Of a DNA stretch of 64,000 bases, positions 1 to 9,469 are shown piece by piece. A model generated the notes under the pieces. The model had not been told where the DNA came from. It saw only the letters and a list, made by a program, of their open reading frames with translations, and searched no databases. The stretch is from Chitinolyticbacter meiyuanensis (lineage in GTDB: Bacteria; Pseudomonadota; Gammaproteobacteria; Burkholderiales; Chitinibacteraceae). The stretch is from NCBI RefSeq assembly GCF_008033135.1, contig NZ_CP041335.1, positions 3,415,925 through 3,479,924 on the forward strand, given 5' to 3'. A program made the translations under genes and the position numbers. How positions within the stretch are numbered: position 1 is the stretch's first letter; the number at the start of each line of letters is the position of its first letter.

Positions 1-1
1 C

Positions 2-2506
2 CGTCCCGCCGGATCGCAGCTGAAGCTCAGCTGGGAATGCGTTTCCAACCACTACGACGGCGACACCTTCCTCGCCCGCCTGACGCTGACCAACCACTCG
101 GATGCGCCGTTGACGGGCACTGACTGGGCGCTGTATTTCAACACCTGCCGCAAGATCAAGCCGGAGACCGTGACAGGCGGCGTGGCGACCAGTCATGTGA
201 ATGGCGATCTGTCCAAGCTCACGCCGACCGCCGAATTCGGCACGCTGGCGCCGGGTGAAACGCGGGTGATCGAGTACATCGGCATCTTCTGGGTGATCCA
301 GGAAACCGACGCGCCACTGGGCTTCTATATCGTTTATGGCGACGGCAGCACCACGGCCCGCGCCGAGGCCATCGGTGATCCGACCATCGTGCCGTTCGTG
401 CGCCCAGAGCAGCGTAATCGCTCGCTGGCCGACAAGGTGCCACTCGCCACGCCCGAATCGCGCTATGCCGACAACGAGCAGCTCACGCTGCTGCCGGCCG
501 GCGAAGTCGGCAAGATCACCCCGACGCCGCTCGAAGCGAGCTACGGCAACGGCACGTTCGTGATCGATCGTGACACGCTGGTGGTGTTCCCGGCCGAGCT
601 GGCCGCCGAAGCCGCCTTCCTGCGCCAGAGCCTGAAGGACCTGACCGGCGCCGATTTCCATGGCGCATCCGCCGGCAAAGGCATTGTGCTGAAGCTGGGC
701 AAGATCGATGTCGCCGAGACCGGTGCGCTTGCCGAGGCCTATACGTTGGCGGTGAATGCTGGCGGCGTCGAGATCGTCGGCAATTCGCCGGCCGGCGTGT
801 TCAACGGCATCCAGAGCCTGCGCCAGCTGCTGCCCGTTGCCGCCTGGACCAATCCGCAGGCCGTGCTCGCCGTGCCGCACGTGCAAGTGAAGGATGCGCC
901 GCGCTTTGCCTATCGCGGCATGCACCTGGACGTGGGCCGCAATTTCTCGTCCAAGGAAACCGTGCTGCGCCTGCTGGATTGCATGGCGCTGTACAAGCTC
1001 AACCAGTTCCACTTCCACCTCACCGACGACGAAGGCTGGCGCCTGGAAATCCCGACGCTGCCCGAGCTCACCGAAATCGGCAGCAAGCGCGGCTTCACCA
1101 TCGACGAGCGTGACAACCTGGTGCCCTGCTTCGGCTCCGGCGCCGAGGTGGAAGGCTCGCATGGCACCGGCTACTACAGCCGTGCCGATTTCATCGAGAT
1201 CCTCAAGTTCGCCACCGCGCGCCATATCGAAGTGGTGCCTGAATTCGACGTGCCGGGCCACGCCCGCTCCGCCATCAAGGCAATGAATGTGCGCTACGAG
1301 CGCCTGGTGAAAGCCGGCAAGCAGGCCGAAGCCGAGCAGTATCTGCTCGCCGATTTCGATGACGCCTCGAAGTACGAATCGGTGCAGCTGTGGCACGACA
1401 ACGTGATCTGCATCGCGATGGAAGGCGGCTACAACTTCATCGAGACGGTGATCCGCGACGTGAAGGTGATGTACGACGAAGCCGGCGCACCGTGGACCAC
1501 GCTGCATACCGGCGGCGACGAAGTGCCGGCCGGCGCCTGGGAAGGCTCGCCGAAGTGCCAGGCCTTCATGCAGGCCAACAACCTGAAGAACACCCGCGAG
1601 CTGCTCGACTATTTCCTCGGCCGCTACCGCGACATCCTGAAGAAGTACAACCTGACCTTCGGCGGCTGGGAAGAAATTGCCCTCACCCACGAGCACGTGA
1701 ACGGCGCCAACGTCCACAAGCCCAACCCCAAGTTCGTCAATGCCAACTTCCAGCCCTATGTCTGGAACAACGTCTGGGGCTGGGGCCAGGAAGACTTCGC
1801 CTACCAGCTGGCCAACGCCGGCTACAAGGTGGTGTTGTGCAACGTCACCAACCTCTACTTCGATCTGGCCTACGAAAAGGACCCGAAGGAGCCCGGCTAC
1901 TACTGGGGTGGCTTCATCAACACCCGCAAGGCCTACGAATTCTGCCCGCTCGACATCTACACCACGGCCACGCTCAACCTGTTCGGCCATGACCTTGGCG
2001 ATTCGCTGAAGGACAAGGCCCGCCTCACCGCCGAGGGCACCAAGAACGTGATCGGCTTGCAGGGCGAATTGTGGGCGGAGAATGCTCGTAGTAGCGCCCG
2101 CGTCGAGCACCTTGCCATGCCGCGCATCATCGCGCTGGGCGAGCGCGCATGGGCCAAGGATCCGGGCTGGACCTTCATCGCCGACAAGGCCGCGCGCGAT
2201 GCGAAGATGGACGCCGACTGGAACCAGTTCGCCAACCGCCTTGGTCAGCGCGAACTGGCACGGCTGGACGGTTTCCTCGGCGGCTATGGCTACCGCGTAC
2301 CGGTGCCGGGCGCAAAGCTGGAAGGCGGCAAGCTCTACGCCAACCTCGAAAGCCCAGGCCTGACGCTGCGCTACACCACCGATGGCAGCGAACCGACTGC
2401 TGCCTCGTCCGCCTACACCGGTCCGGTGGCGGTCAGCGGCACGGTGACCATCGCGGCTTTCACCAGCACCAACCGTCGCGGTCGCGCGGTGCAGGTGGGC
2501 GCCTGA
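2..2506 (+). CDS. Beta-N-acetylhexosaminidase, GH20 (5' partial)
   Basis: The reading frame is open from base 2, so the start codon lies before the window; 834 residues are visible. The enzyme removes terminal GlcNAc/GalNAc from chito-oligosaccharides or glycans, probably in the periplasm or outside the cell. Seen in order: an N-terminal CHB_HEX-type beta domain (about residues 1-140), a GH20b domain, then the GH20 barrel with HLTDDEGW, PEFDVPGHARS and the catalytic Asp-Glu pair in HTGGDEVP, followed by LQGELW and the GERAW segment. A C-terminal chitobiase-type Ig-like domain (LRYTTDGSEP) ends the protein. This is the classical bacterial chitobiase architecture. The signal peptide cannot be judged. 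A strong terminator follows 20 bp after the stop. The gene points to chitin or chitobiose use by the organism. Confidence 0.95.
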   Translation, partial: RPAGSQLKLSWECVSNHYDGDTFLARLTLTNHSDAPLTGTDWALYFNTCRKIKPETVTGGVATSHVNGDLSKLTPTAEFGTLAPGETRVIEYIGIFWVIQETDAPLGFYIVYGDGSTTARAEAIGDPTIVPFVRPEQRNRSLADKVPLATPESRYADNEQLTLLPAGEVGKITPTPLEASYGNGTFVIDRDTLVVFPAELAAEAAFLRQSLKDLTGADFHGASAGKGIVLKLGKIDVAETGALAEAYTLAVNAGGVEIVGNSPAGVFNGIQSLRQLLPVAAWTNPQAVLAVPHVQVKDAPRFAYRGMHLDVGRNFSSKETVLRLLDCMALYKLNQFHFHLTDDEGWRLEIPTLPELTEIGSKRGFTIDERDNLVPCFGSGAEVEGSHGTGYYSRADFIEILKFATARHIEVVPEFDVPGHARSAIKAMNVRYERLVKAGKQAEAEQYLLADFDDASKYESVQLWHDNVICIAMEGGYNFIETVIRDVKVMYDEAGAPWTTLHTGGDEVPAGAWEGSPKCQAFMQANNLKNTRELLDYFLGRYRDILKKYNLTFGGWEEIALTHEHVNGANVHKPNPKFVNANFQPYVWNNVWGWGQEDFAYQLANAGYKVVLCNVTNLYFDLAYEKDPKEPGYYWGGFINTRKAYEFCPLDIYTTATLNLFGHDLGDSLKDKARLTAEGTKNVIGLQGELWAENARSSARVEHLAMPRIIALGERAWAKDPGWTFIADKAARDAKMDADWNQFANRLGQRELARLDGFLGGYGYRVPVPGAKLEGGKLYANLESPGLTLRYTTDGSEPTAASSAYTGPVAVSGTVTIAAFTSTNRRGRAVQVGA

Positions 2507-2522
2507 TCGCCTTCAAGCAGCA

Positions 2523-2556
2523 AACAAAAAACCCGCCAGCAAGCGGGTTTTTTGTT
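2523..2556. terminator. Bidirectional intrinsic terminator
   Basis: An inverted repeat AACCCGC / GCGGGTT with a CAGCAA-type loop is flanked by an A-run on the left and a T-run on the right. It lies between the convergent hexosaminidase and ankyrin genes and can serve both. Confidence 0.85.
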
Positions 2557-2572
2557 TGGCCGGCTCACCGAA

Positions 2573-3532
2573 CTACTCATCCTTCTTGAGCAGCGGTGAT
2601 TGCGGCACGTAGTTGTAGGCCTCCGGCCGGCGCTGCCGTAGCCGTGCCGCCATATTCAACACCTCATAAAGCCGTGGCCGATTGGCCTGCATCGCCATGG
2701 TCAGCGGTGTAGTGCCGTCCTGATAGCGGGCCAACGGATCGGCGCCATGATCAAGCAGCACCACGCTGGCTTCGAGATGACCATTGGCCACCGCCTTGTG
2801 CAGCGCAGTCCAGCCATCGAAGGTCGTGGCATTCACCTGGGCACCTGCCGCGATCAACCGCCGCAGCACCTTGGCCTGACCACGCGTCGCCGCCTGAATC
2901 AGCGGAGTGAAGCCATGCTTGCTGACAGCATCGACGCGGGCACCATGCTTGAGCAGCAGCTCGACCGCGCCTTCATGGCCGTTGAGCGCCGCCCAGTGCA
3001 GCGCGCCATAGCCATCCGCATCGTGGGCATGAATGGCGCCACCGACACGCAAGAGCGCCTCGGCCATCGTCGCATTGCCCTCGAACGCGGAGCGGATCAG
3101 CGGCGTCCACTCCTGCTCGTCGCGCGCGTCGACTGGCAGACCTGCACGCAGGAACAGCCCGATTGCCGCCTCGTCTCCCCGGCTGACCGATTGGTGGAAA
3201 TCGCGTGCACTGGCGCTCAACCCCCGCTCCTCCAGCTCGGCCTGTGCCTTTTCGTGCACGTGCGCCCACACATCCGACTCGGTCTGCTGCGGCATCACCA
3301 CATGGTCATAGCCAAAGGCCAGCGACATCAGCTCGGCACCGACCTCCGGCGGAAAGCCCTGGCGCTCCGGCCTATCCATGATCAGCAGTTCTTCAAAATA
3401 CGCGGACAGCGCCGGGCTTCCCCAGAGCTCGACGATGCGCTCCACGATGCGTGGATAACGCTCGGCAAGCAACCTGGGATAGCGATTCCCCAGCTCGTAA
3501 CGTTCCAGATGTTGGCGCAGCAGGTCGGACAT
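2573..3532 (-). CDS. Ankyrin-repeat protein
   Basis: 319 residues from the ATG at 3532 (MSDLLRQHLERY). An in-frame TTG fifteen bases upstream is possible but less likely; neither start has a strong ribosome site. The first ~140 residues are helical and not recognised. The rest holds about five ankyrin repeats, seen as recurring patterns such as DEQEWTPLIRSAF, DADGYGALHWAALNGH, SKHGFTPLIQAAT, FDGWTALHKAVANGH and YQDGTTPLTMAM. There is no signal peptide or membrane segment, so it is probably a cytoplasmic protein-interaction module. It stands alone, convergent with the hexosaminidase gene. The specific partner is unknown. Confidence 0.85.
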   Translation of the reverse strand: MSDLLRQHLERYELGNRYPRLLAERYPRIVERIVELWGSPALSAYFEELLIMDRPERQGFPPEVGAELMSLAFGYDHVVMPQQTESDVWAHVHEKAQAELEERGLSASARDFHQSVSRGDEAAIGLFLRAGLPVDARDEQEWTPLIRSAFEGNATMAEALLRVGGAIHAHDADGYGALHWAALNGHEGAVELLLKHGARVDAVSKHGFTPLIQAATRGQAKVLRRLIAAGAQVNATTFDGWTALHKAVANGHLEASVVLLDHGADPLARYQDGTTPLTMAMQANRPRLYEVLNMAARLRQRRPEAYNYVPQSPLLKKDE

Positions 3533-3647
3533 AGCCCGTGTAAGCAATTTTCTTGCAACGATGTTGGCTCATTGTAACCCATGTCCGCGCCCTCGCCGAC
3601 CGCATCCCGGTTGGCAATGAGCACGCGCACTACCGCCGCAAAAACGC

Positions 3648-3677
3648 TGGACAAAGGCCGAGGTCGAACGATATGAT
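3648..3677 (+). promoter_or_regulatory. Sigma-70 promoter of tRNA-Leu
   Basis: A -35 TGGACA (3648-3653) and a -10 TATGAT (3672-3677) are separated by 18 bp. A GC-rich discriminator follows, and the tRNA starts 36 bp downstream of the -10. The match and position support a stable-RNA promoter. Confidence 0.6.
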
Positions 3678-3713
3678 CCGCCCTCTTCGCGTCAGGCTCA
3701 CGCCCGACGCCAA

Positions 3714-3798
3714 GCCGACATGGTGAAATTGGTAGACACGCTATCTTGAGGGGGTAGTGGCTGCGGCCGTGTGAGTTCGAGTCTCACTGTCGGCACCA
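3714..3798 (+). tRNA. tRNA-Leu(GAG)
   Basis: An 85-nt cloverleaf with acceptor GCCGACA pairing to TGTCGGC, a long class II variable arm, the T-arm GTTCGAGTC and an encoded CCA end (3796-3798). Anticodon stem CTATC/GGTAG encloses loop TTGAGGG, giving anticodon GAG (reads CUC/CUU). Confidence 0.96.
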
Positions 3799-3811
3799 TT
3801 AAAAAGCAGAT

Positions 3812-3837
3812 CAGCCGGGTTCAACCCGGCTTTTTTG
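3812..3837 (+). terminator. Intrinsic terminator of tRNA-Leu
   Basis: The stem AGCCGGGT/ACCCGGCT with a short TCA-type loop is followed by TTTTTT, starting 14 bp after the tRNA CCA. Confidence 0.85.
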
Positions 3838-3943
3838 CGTCCGTTGTTGCCTATATCCCCCTCGCCACCGTTCCAACGTTGTTTAGCTCGCAGTCTCGTC
3901 CTATCCTTGGCCCAGGAGAGGCGGAGAAGTCACGGCATTCAAA

Positions 3944-3960
3944 TTCTTTCAGTGAAAGAA
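3944..3960. repeat. Small perfect inverted repeat
   Basis: TTCTTTCA and TGAAAGAA flank a single G. It lies in the otherwise featureless 390-bp gap (3838-4230) between the tRNA-Leu terminator and the chemoreceptor gene. It could be an operator or a chance palindrome. Confidence 0.4.
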
Positions 3961-4158
3961 ATAATCACAAATCGACACCGAACTGCACGCGCCCGCAACA
4001 CCAGTGGAGCCCACTGATGCACCGAAACGAAGCAAATGCACGAAAACTGAGCAAGTCCGGCCAAGCGCCTGCAGGCAATTACTTATGGTCTTCCGACGGA
4101 TGCAGGCCCTAAGCTACAAGCACATCACGTAAGATAAATCACCGAATCATAATTTAAT

Positions 4159-4194
4159 CATGCACATTGAATAAGAAAACTTTCAATTTGCATG
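4159..4194. promoter_or_regulatory. 12-bp inverted repeat upstream of the chemoreceptor gene
   Basis: The arms CATGCACATTGA (4159-4170) and TCAATTTGCATG (4183-4194) are complementary at 11 of 12 positions around a 12-nt AT-rich loop. The element ends 36 bp before the chemoreceptor start codon. It may be an operator or a 5'-UTR hairpin; the role is inferred from position only. Confidence 0.5.
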
Positions 4195-4230
4195 TGTTTT
4201 GCGGGCGTTCCCCGTGCCGGAGAGTGGACT

Positions 4231-6573
4231 ATGTCGATACGCACCCGACTGATAGGCTTGGCTGGTCTGGCCATGGTGCTCGGTTTCCTTGCCACGCTGG
4301 GCTATGTCGCCACCGCCGCCAACCTATCCGGTGGCACGCTGGCACTGGCGGTGGTGATCGCCTTGGTCAGCGTGCTGGTCGCCCTGGGTGCCTTGCTGTT
4401 CGCCGCCCAGAGCGTGCTGCAGCCACTCGGTCAGATGCGCGATGCAGTACGTGAGCTCGGCAGCGACCGGGGCGACCTGAATCAGCGGCTCCCGGTGCGC
4501 AGCGACGACGAAGTGGGCGGCCTTGCCGATGCCATCAACGTGTTCGTGGCCCGTCAGCAAGGGGTACTGCGCGAAGTGCAGCGGGAGATGGAAGGCCTCG
4601 CCATCGGCCTGCATGAGCTTTCCACCGTGAACCGGCAGATGGAAAAGGATACCAACCAGCAGTCCGACTTTGCTGCGTCCTCCGCCGCCACGGTTGAGCA
4701 GATCACCGTCAGCATCACCCACATCGCCGACAACGCGCGCGACGTGGACAGCGTGGTTTCCGAAACCCAGCAGCTCTCTGAAACCAGCGCCGAATCGGTT
4801 GCACTGGTCTCGCAGGAGGTCGGTCGCGTCTCCGAGGCGATGCAGCTGTTGTCGACTACCATGGACAACCTCGGCAAGCGTTCGCACGAGATCAGCGGCA
4901 TCGTCGGCGTGATCAAGGACATCGCCGACCAGACCAACCTGCTCGCGCTGAACGCGGCCATCGAGGCAGCGCGTGCGGGCGAGCAGGGCCGTGGCTTCGC
5001 GGTGGTGGCCGACGAGGTGCGCAAGCTCGCCGAGCGCACTGGCCAGGCCACGGTGGAAATCGCCCGCATGATCGACTCGATGGGTCGCGAAACCTCCGCC
5101 GCGGTCGGTGGCATGGGCTCGACCGTCAGCCAGGTCCAGGGCAGCGTGACCAGCGCCGACAATGCCCGCCAGCACATGCTGGACATCGCCGAGCGCATGG
5201 CCCACGTGGTGGAAGCGGTGCGGCAGATCGCCGAATCGACGATGGAACAATCGTCGGCGACCACCACCATGGCGCAGGCGGCGGAGCAGATCAACCTGAT
5301 GGCGCAGGCCACCGATTCGGCGCTGGGCCAATCCGGCAAGACGCTGTCGCATCTCGACCAGCGCGCCGGGCAGATCCTGGAGCTGGTCGGCCGCTTCAAG
5401 CTGGCCGACATCGAGGTGCTGCACTGGTGGCTTGCCTCCAGCGAGGCACGCGCGGTCTCGGAAGTGAAGGCGTTGCTCAACAAGATGGGCCACCACTGGA
5501 TGGATGCCCATGGCGGCGGCGACAACCCGATGGCTTCCCTCAAGACCCGGGTGCAGTCCGGCAACCCGCCGACCGCAGCAGCCATCGGCGGCGTGAAGAT
5601 CCAGAACTGGGCCAAGGACGGCGTGTGCGCCGACCTGACCGAGATTGCCCGCGAGCAGGGCTGGTCACGCGTGCTGCCAGCGGTGTTCGACCAGATGATC
5701 CAGCACAATGGCCAGTACGTGGCGGTGCCGCTTGGGACCGCGCGTACCAACATGTTGTGGGTGAACGCGCAAATCGTGAATCGCCTCGGCCTGCGCCCGC
5801 CGCAAAGCTGGGACGACTTCTTCAACATGGCAGAAAAACTGAAGCAAGCCGGCATTCCGACGCTGGCGCACAGCGAGCAGAGCTGGCAAGTCGCCACCGT
5901 ATTCGAGGCGATTGCGCTGGGCCAGGGCGGTACCGATTTCTACCTGAAGGCATTCAGCAAGCTTGATCAAGGTGCACTGACCGGGCCGACCATGATCCGT
6001 GCGCTGGAAACGCTGAAGCGCTTGAAGCCGTACATCACACCGGACCCGGTCGGCCGCGACTGGAACCTGGCGACCGCCGACGTGATCAACGGCCGCGCCG
6101 CGATGCAGCTGATGGGCGACTGGTCCAAGGCCGAGTTCGTGCAGGCCGGCAAGACGCAGGGCAAGGATTACCTGTGCTGGCCGGCGCCGACCATGGCCGG
6201 CGACTATAGCTTCGCCGCCGATACGCTGACGATGTTCAAGCAGACCGACCCGCTGCGCGTTGCAGCCCAGCGCGACTTCGTGCGGCTGTTGATGAGCCAG
6301 GAAGGGCAGGAGGTATTCAACCTCTACAAGGGCAACATCCCGGCGCGCACCGACGTCAACCTCAGCCGCTACGACGAATATGCCCGCCAATCGACCAAGG
6401 ACTTCGTCGCCGCCGCCAACAAGGGCGTGCTGGTGCCATCGTGGGCGCACAACATGGCGGTACAGGACAATGTCCGCTCGGCCTTCTTCGATGTGGTCGG
6501 TGCCTACTGGACCGACGACCGGATGAGCGCCCAGGATGCGGCACGGCGCTTTGCCGATGCGTCACGGCGCTGA
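4231..6573 (+). CDS. Methyl-accepting chemotaxis protein fused to a C-terminal sugar-binding protein domain
   Basis: 780 residues; ATG 4231 is preceded by GGAGAG at 4219-4224. Residues ~8-28 and ~37-60 are membrane helices with only about eight residues between them, so there is no periplasmic ligand domain. A HAMP segment (61-113) and the methyl-accepting coiled coil (~150-390) follow. The conserved hairpin tip is intact ([20 protein letters not shown], then [18 protein letters not shown]). Normally the protein would end near LVGRFKL (~391). Here it continues in frame into a ~385-residue ABC-type solute-binding domain resembling the glucose/mannose protein GtsA ([49 protein letters not shown]). 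By positive-inside topology this domain is cytoplasmic. It probably couples sugar recognition to CheA/CheW signalling. No transporter gene is adjacent. The fold assignments are firm; the sensing mode is inference. Confidence 0.92.
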   Translation: MSIRTRLIGLAGLAMVLGFLATLGYVATAANLSGGTLALAVVIALVSVLVALGALLFAAQSVLQPLGQMRDAVRELGSDRGDLNQRLPVRSDDEVGGLADAINVFVARQQGVLREVQREMEGLAIGLHELSTVNRQMEKDTNQQSDFAASSAATVEQITVSITHIADNARDVDSVVSETQQLSETSAESVALVSQEVGRVSEAMQLLSTTMDNLGKRSHEISGIVGVIKDIADQTNLLALNAAIEAARAGEQGRGFAVVADEVRKLAERTGQATVEIARMIDSMGRETSAAVGGMGSTVSQVQGSVTSADNARQHMLDIAERMAHVVEAVRQIAESTMEQSSATTTMAQAAEQINLMAQATDSALGQSGKTLSHLDQRAGQILELVGRFKLADIEVLHWWLASSEARAVSEVKALLNKMGHHWMDAHGGGDNPMASLKTRVQSGNPPTAAAIGGVKIQNWAKDGVCADLTEIAREQGWSRVLPAVFDQMIQHNGQYVAVPLGTARTNMLWVNAQIVNRLGLRPPQSWDDFFNMAEKLKQAGIPTLAHSEQSWQVATVFEAIALGQGGTDFYLKAFSKLDQGALTGPTMIRALETLKRLKPYITPDPVGRDWNLATADVINGRAAMQLMGDWSKAEFVQAGKTQGKDYLCWPAPTMAGDYSFAADTLTMFKQTDPLRVAAQRDFVRLLMSQEGQEVFNLYKGNIPARTDVNLSRYDEYARQSTKDFVAAANKGVLVPSWAHNMAVQDNVRSAFFDVVGAYWTDDRMSAQDAARRFADASRR

Positions 6574-6594
6574 GCAGCGTTCGTACCGCCTCAT

Positions 6595-6630
6595 GCAAAA
6601 CGCCCGGCTTGGCCGGGCGTTTTGTTTTTC
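6595..6630. terminator. Bidirectional intrinsic terminator
   Basis: AAAACGCCCGGC and GCCGGGCGTTTT form a long stem around a TTG-type loop, followed by TGTTTTTC. It separates the convergent chemoreceptor and antiporter genes. Confidence 0.88.
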
Positions 6631-6643
6631 CGAAGCGATGTAA

Positions 6644-8377
6644 TCAGTGTGCGCCAGCAACCTTTGTCTTGCCCATGCGCTCAAGCACATGGTGCGTCAT
6701 GCCCTGCGCCAGTTCGTGCTCGCCCATGAACACGCGGCCGACTTTTTCCTTCGCCAGCAGCTCGGCCTCGTCTTCGCTATGCGTGCGCACCACCACCTCG
6801 ACTTGCGGATTGAGCTGGCGCGCGATATCGACCATCTGCCGCACGTTGAAAGCGTCCGGCGTCGCGATTACCAGCATGCCGGCGCGCGCAATATGCGCCT
6901 GGATCAGCACTGCCGGCTCGGCCGCGTCGCCCGACACCGCCGGTATGCCCTGGGCGCGCAGGCCCTCGACGATCTCGCGGTTCTGCTCGGCCACGACGAA
7001 GGGCACACCCTGCTTCATCAGCGCCTCGCCGATACGGCGCCCGACCCGACCGTAGCCGACCAGCACCACCTGCCCGGTCAGAAGACCCTGGTCGGTTTCC
7101 ATCGGCAGTTCCGCCAGCGGGTCATCACGACGCTCCAGCAGGCGCGCCAGCGTGGAGCGGGACCGGATCCAGCGCTGGGCAGGCTCGATTGCCTTGAATA
7201 CTGCGGCATTGAGCGCGATCGAGATCAATGCGCCGGCCAGCACCAGGCTCTGCCCTTCCACCGGCAGCAACTTCAACGCCACGCCCATGCCGACCAGGAT
7301 GAACGAAAACTCGCCGATCTGGGCCAGGCTCGCCGACACAGTCAGCGCGGTATTGAGCGGATAGCGGAACGCCAATACCAGGCCGAAGGCGGCGATGCTC
7401 TTGCCGACGATGATGATGGCAACGACCGCCAGTACCTGCAGCGGCTGCTCGATCAGGATGCGTGGATCGAACAGCATGCCGACCGAGACGAAGAACAGCA
7501 CGGCAAAGGCGTCACGCAGCGGTAGCGACTCCTCGGCGGCGCGATGGCTCAGATCCGACTCACGCATCACCATGCCGGCGAAGAAAGCACCCAGCGCGAA
7601 CGACACACCAAAGAGCTTGCCCGCGCCGTAGGCGATGCCAAGCGCTACTGCGACGACGCACAGCGTGAACAGCTCGCGCGAACCGGTGCGCGCCACCTGC
7701 CACAGCAACCAAGGGAACACCCGGCGACCGATCACCAGCATCAGTGCAACGAAGATCGTCACTTCGCCGAGGGTGCGCGCCAGCGTCCACCACAGATCGG
7801 TACTGGAACTGGCGGCGACCTGTTCGGCGCCAGCCCCCCCCAGCATCGGCGCCAATGCTGGCAACAGCACCAGCACCAGCACCATGGCGAGATCCTCGAC
7901 GATGAGCCAGCCGACGGCGATCTTGCCGTTCATGGATTCGAGCACCCCACGGGTTTCCAGCGCCTTCAACAGCACCACCGTGCTCGCCACCGACAAACTG
8001 AGCCCCAGCACCAGGCCTGCGCCCAGCGACCAGCCCCACCACCACGCCAGACCCATGCCCATCAACGTGGCCACGCTGATCTGCAGCACCGCGCCAGGCA
8101 GGGCGATCTTGCGCACCGACAACAGATCGTCCAGCGAAAAGTGCAGGCCTACGCCGAACATCAGCAGCATCACGCCGATCTCGGCCAACTGCCCAGCGAG
8201 GCCCACATCGGCGACGAAGCCGGGTGTGCCAGGGCCGATGACGATGCCGGCGAGCAGATAACCGACGAGCGAAGGAATCTTGAAACGGGCGCAGATGAAA
8301 CCGAACACCAAGGCGAGGCCCAGGCCGGCGGCAATGGTGGAGATCAGGCTGATGTCATGTGGCACGCTAAGGGGCAC
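6644..8377 (-). CDS. ybaL: YbaL/KefB-type cation:proton antiporter with RCK/TrkA-N domain
   Basis: 577 residues from GTG 8377; a second in-frame GTG at 8365 is an alternative because an AGAGGA lies directly before the first. The N-terminal ~390 residues are a CPA2 antiporter domain with many membrane helices (VGYLLAGIVIGPGTPGF, AEIGVMLLMFGVGLHFS near the start, as in YbaL). A Rossmann TrkA-N domain follows (VVLVGYGRVGRRIGEAL). The protein is expected to exchange K+ or Na+ for protons across the inner membrane under nucleotide or redox control. The C-terminal tail ends without a TrkA-C domain. It lies downstream of yvcK on the same strand, 123 bp apart, and may be independently transcribed. 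Confidence 0.9.
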   Translation of the reverse strand: MPLSVPHDISLISTIAAGLGLALVFGFICARFKIPSLVGYLLAGIVIGPGTPGFVADVGLAGQLAEIGVMLLMFGVGLHFSLDDLLSVRKIALPGAVLQISVATLMGMGLAWWWGWSLGAGLVLGLSLSVASTVVLLKALETRGVLESMNGKIAVGWLIVEDLAMVLVLVLLPALAPMLGGAGAEQVAASSSTDLWWTLARTLGEVTIFVALMLVIGRRVFPWLLWQVARTGSRELFTLCVVAVALGIAYGAGKLFGVSFALGAFFAGMVMRESDLSHRAAEESLPLRDAFAVLFFVSVGMLFDPRILIEQPLQVLAVVAIIIVGKSIAAFGLVLAFRYPLNTALTVSASLAQIGEFSFILVGMGVALKLLPVEGQSLVLAGALISIALNAAVFKAIEPAQRWIRSRSTLARLLERRDDPLAELPMETDQGLLTGQVVLVGYGRVGRRIGEALMKQGVPFVVAEQNREIVEGLRAQGIPAVSGDAAEPAVLIQAHIARAGMLVIATPDAFNVRQMVDIARQLNPQVEVVVRTHSEDEAELLAKEKVGRVFMGEHELAQGMTHHVLERMGKTKVAGAH

Positions 8378-8500
8378 TCCTCTGGCTGGCGATGCGGCTT
8401 GCGCCCATCATATCTGTTGATGCCCACATTAAACCCCAAAACGGGCTTGAAGTTCACCGTAAATCCCCGGCATATCACGCAGTTTTAGCGTTTTACTCCG

Positions 8501-9469
8501 CTATAGCCGCGTGAGTGCGATGCTGAACACCGCCGCTGCCGTCTTGATCGGGTCGTGCCGCACCGTGTTGCCGAGGAAACTGGCAATGCGCGAGCGGATC
8601 ACCTGTGCGCCCATGGCTCGCAGCCGCTCGAACTCCCCCTTCACCGGTTGCGCCGCTTCGGCACGATAGGCCTCGCACACCGCATCCGGGATCGCTTCGT
8701 CGTTGACGATCACGTGATCGACGCGTGCCAGGCCATGGCGGAACAACGCATCGAGGTGATCCGCCGCACCGTAGCCATCAGTCTCACCGGCCTCGGTCAT
8801 GATGTTGCAGACGTAGACGATATCCGCACGGGTGTTGCCGTTGATCGCGGCGCATACCTCCGGCAGCAGCAGGTTGGGCAGCACGCTGGTGTAGAGGCTG
8901 CCTGGGCCGAGCACGATCACGTCGGCTTCCCACAGCGCTTGCACCGCCTCGGGCACCGCCACCACCGGCGCATCATGGAACACACAGCGGATCGGCGAAC
9001 CCTGGCTGGCCAGCTGCGATTCGCCGGCGATGATGCGGCCGTCGGCGAGCTCGGCCTTCAGCACCGTCGCCTTCGGTGATACCGGATAGACCCGACCCTT
9101 GATATTGAGCACGCGGCCGATCTGCTCGACGGCATGCACGAAGTTGCCGCCATGGATGGCATTCATCGCGCAGATCAGCAAGTTGCCGAGCGAATGGCCT
9201 TCTAGATAGTGCGTTTCGTCGGCGGCAAAGCGGTACTGGAACAGCTCGCCCAGCAGCGGTTCGTCCTGCGACAGCGCCACCAGCACATTGCGGATGTCGC
9301 CAGGTGGCGGCATGTTGAACTCGCGCAGCAGCCGGCCGGAACTGCCACCGTCGTCCGCCACCGTGACGATGGCGGCAAGGTCGAGCGGAAAATGCTTGAG
9401 GCCCCGCAGCAGGGAAGACAGGCCGGTACCGCCGCCCAGTGCCACCACCCGCGGATAACGCGCAATCAT
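8501..9469 (-). CDS. yvcK: YvcK/CofD-like protein (gluconeogenesis-type factor)
   Basis: 322 residues from ATG 9469, whose ATGA overlaps the stop of the upstream MFS gene. The N-terminus carries the diagnostic VVALGGGTGLSSLLRGLK loop and VTVADDGGSSGRLL. Further family signatures are PPGDIRNVLVALS, EGHSLGNLL and VLGPGSLYTSVLPNLL. Members bind UDP-sugars or related nucleotides and affect cell-wall synthesis and central carbon balance in several bacteria. The length is normal for the family. Coupling to a transporter gene suggests co-expression, but no functional link is known. Confidence 0.92.
   Translation of the reverse strand: MIARYPRVVALGGGTGLSSLLRGLKHFPLDLAAIVTVADDGGSSGRLLREFNMPPPGDIRNVLVALSQDEPLLGELFQYRFAADETHYLEGHSLGNLLICAMNAIHGGNFVHAVEQIGRVLNIKGRVYPVSPKATVLKAELADGRIIAGESQLASQGSPIRCVFHDAPVVAVPEAVQALWEADVIVLGPGSLYTSVLPNLLLPEVCAAINGNTRADIVYVCNIMTEAGETDGYGAADHLDALFRHGLARVDHVIVNDEAIPDAVCEAYRAEAAQPVKGEFERLRAMGAQVIRSRIASFLGNTVRHDPIKTAAAVFSIALTRL

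Noticed and set aside
5400..5420. Frameshift or gene boundary at the chemoreceptor/binding-protein junction
   Set aside because: The frame is open without a stop or internal start with a ribosome site, and codon use is even on both sides, so it is treated as a real fusion.
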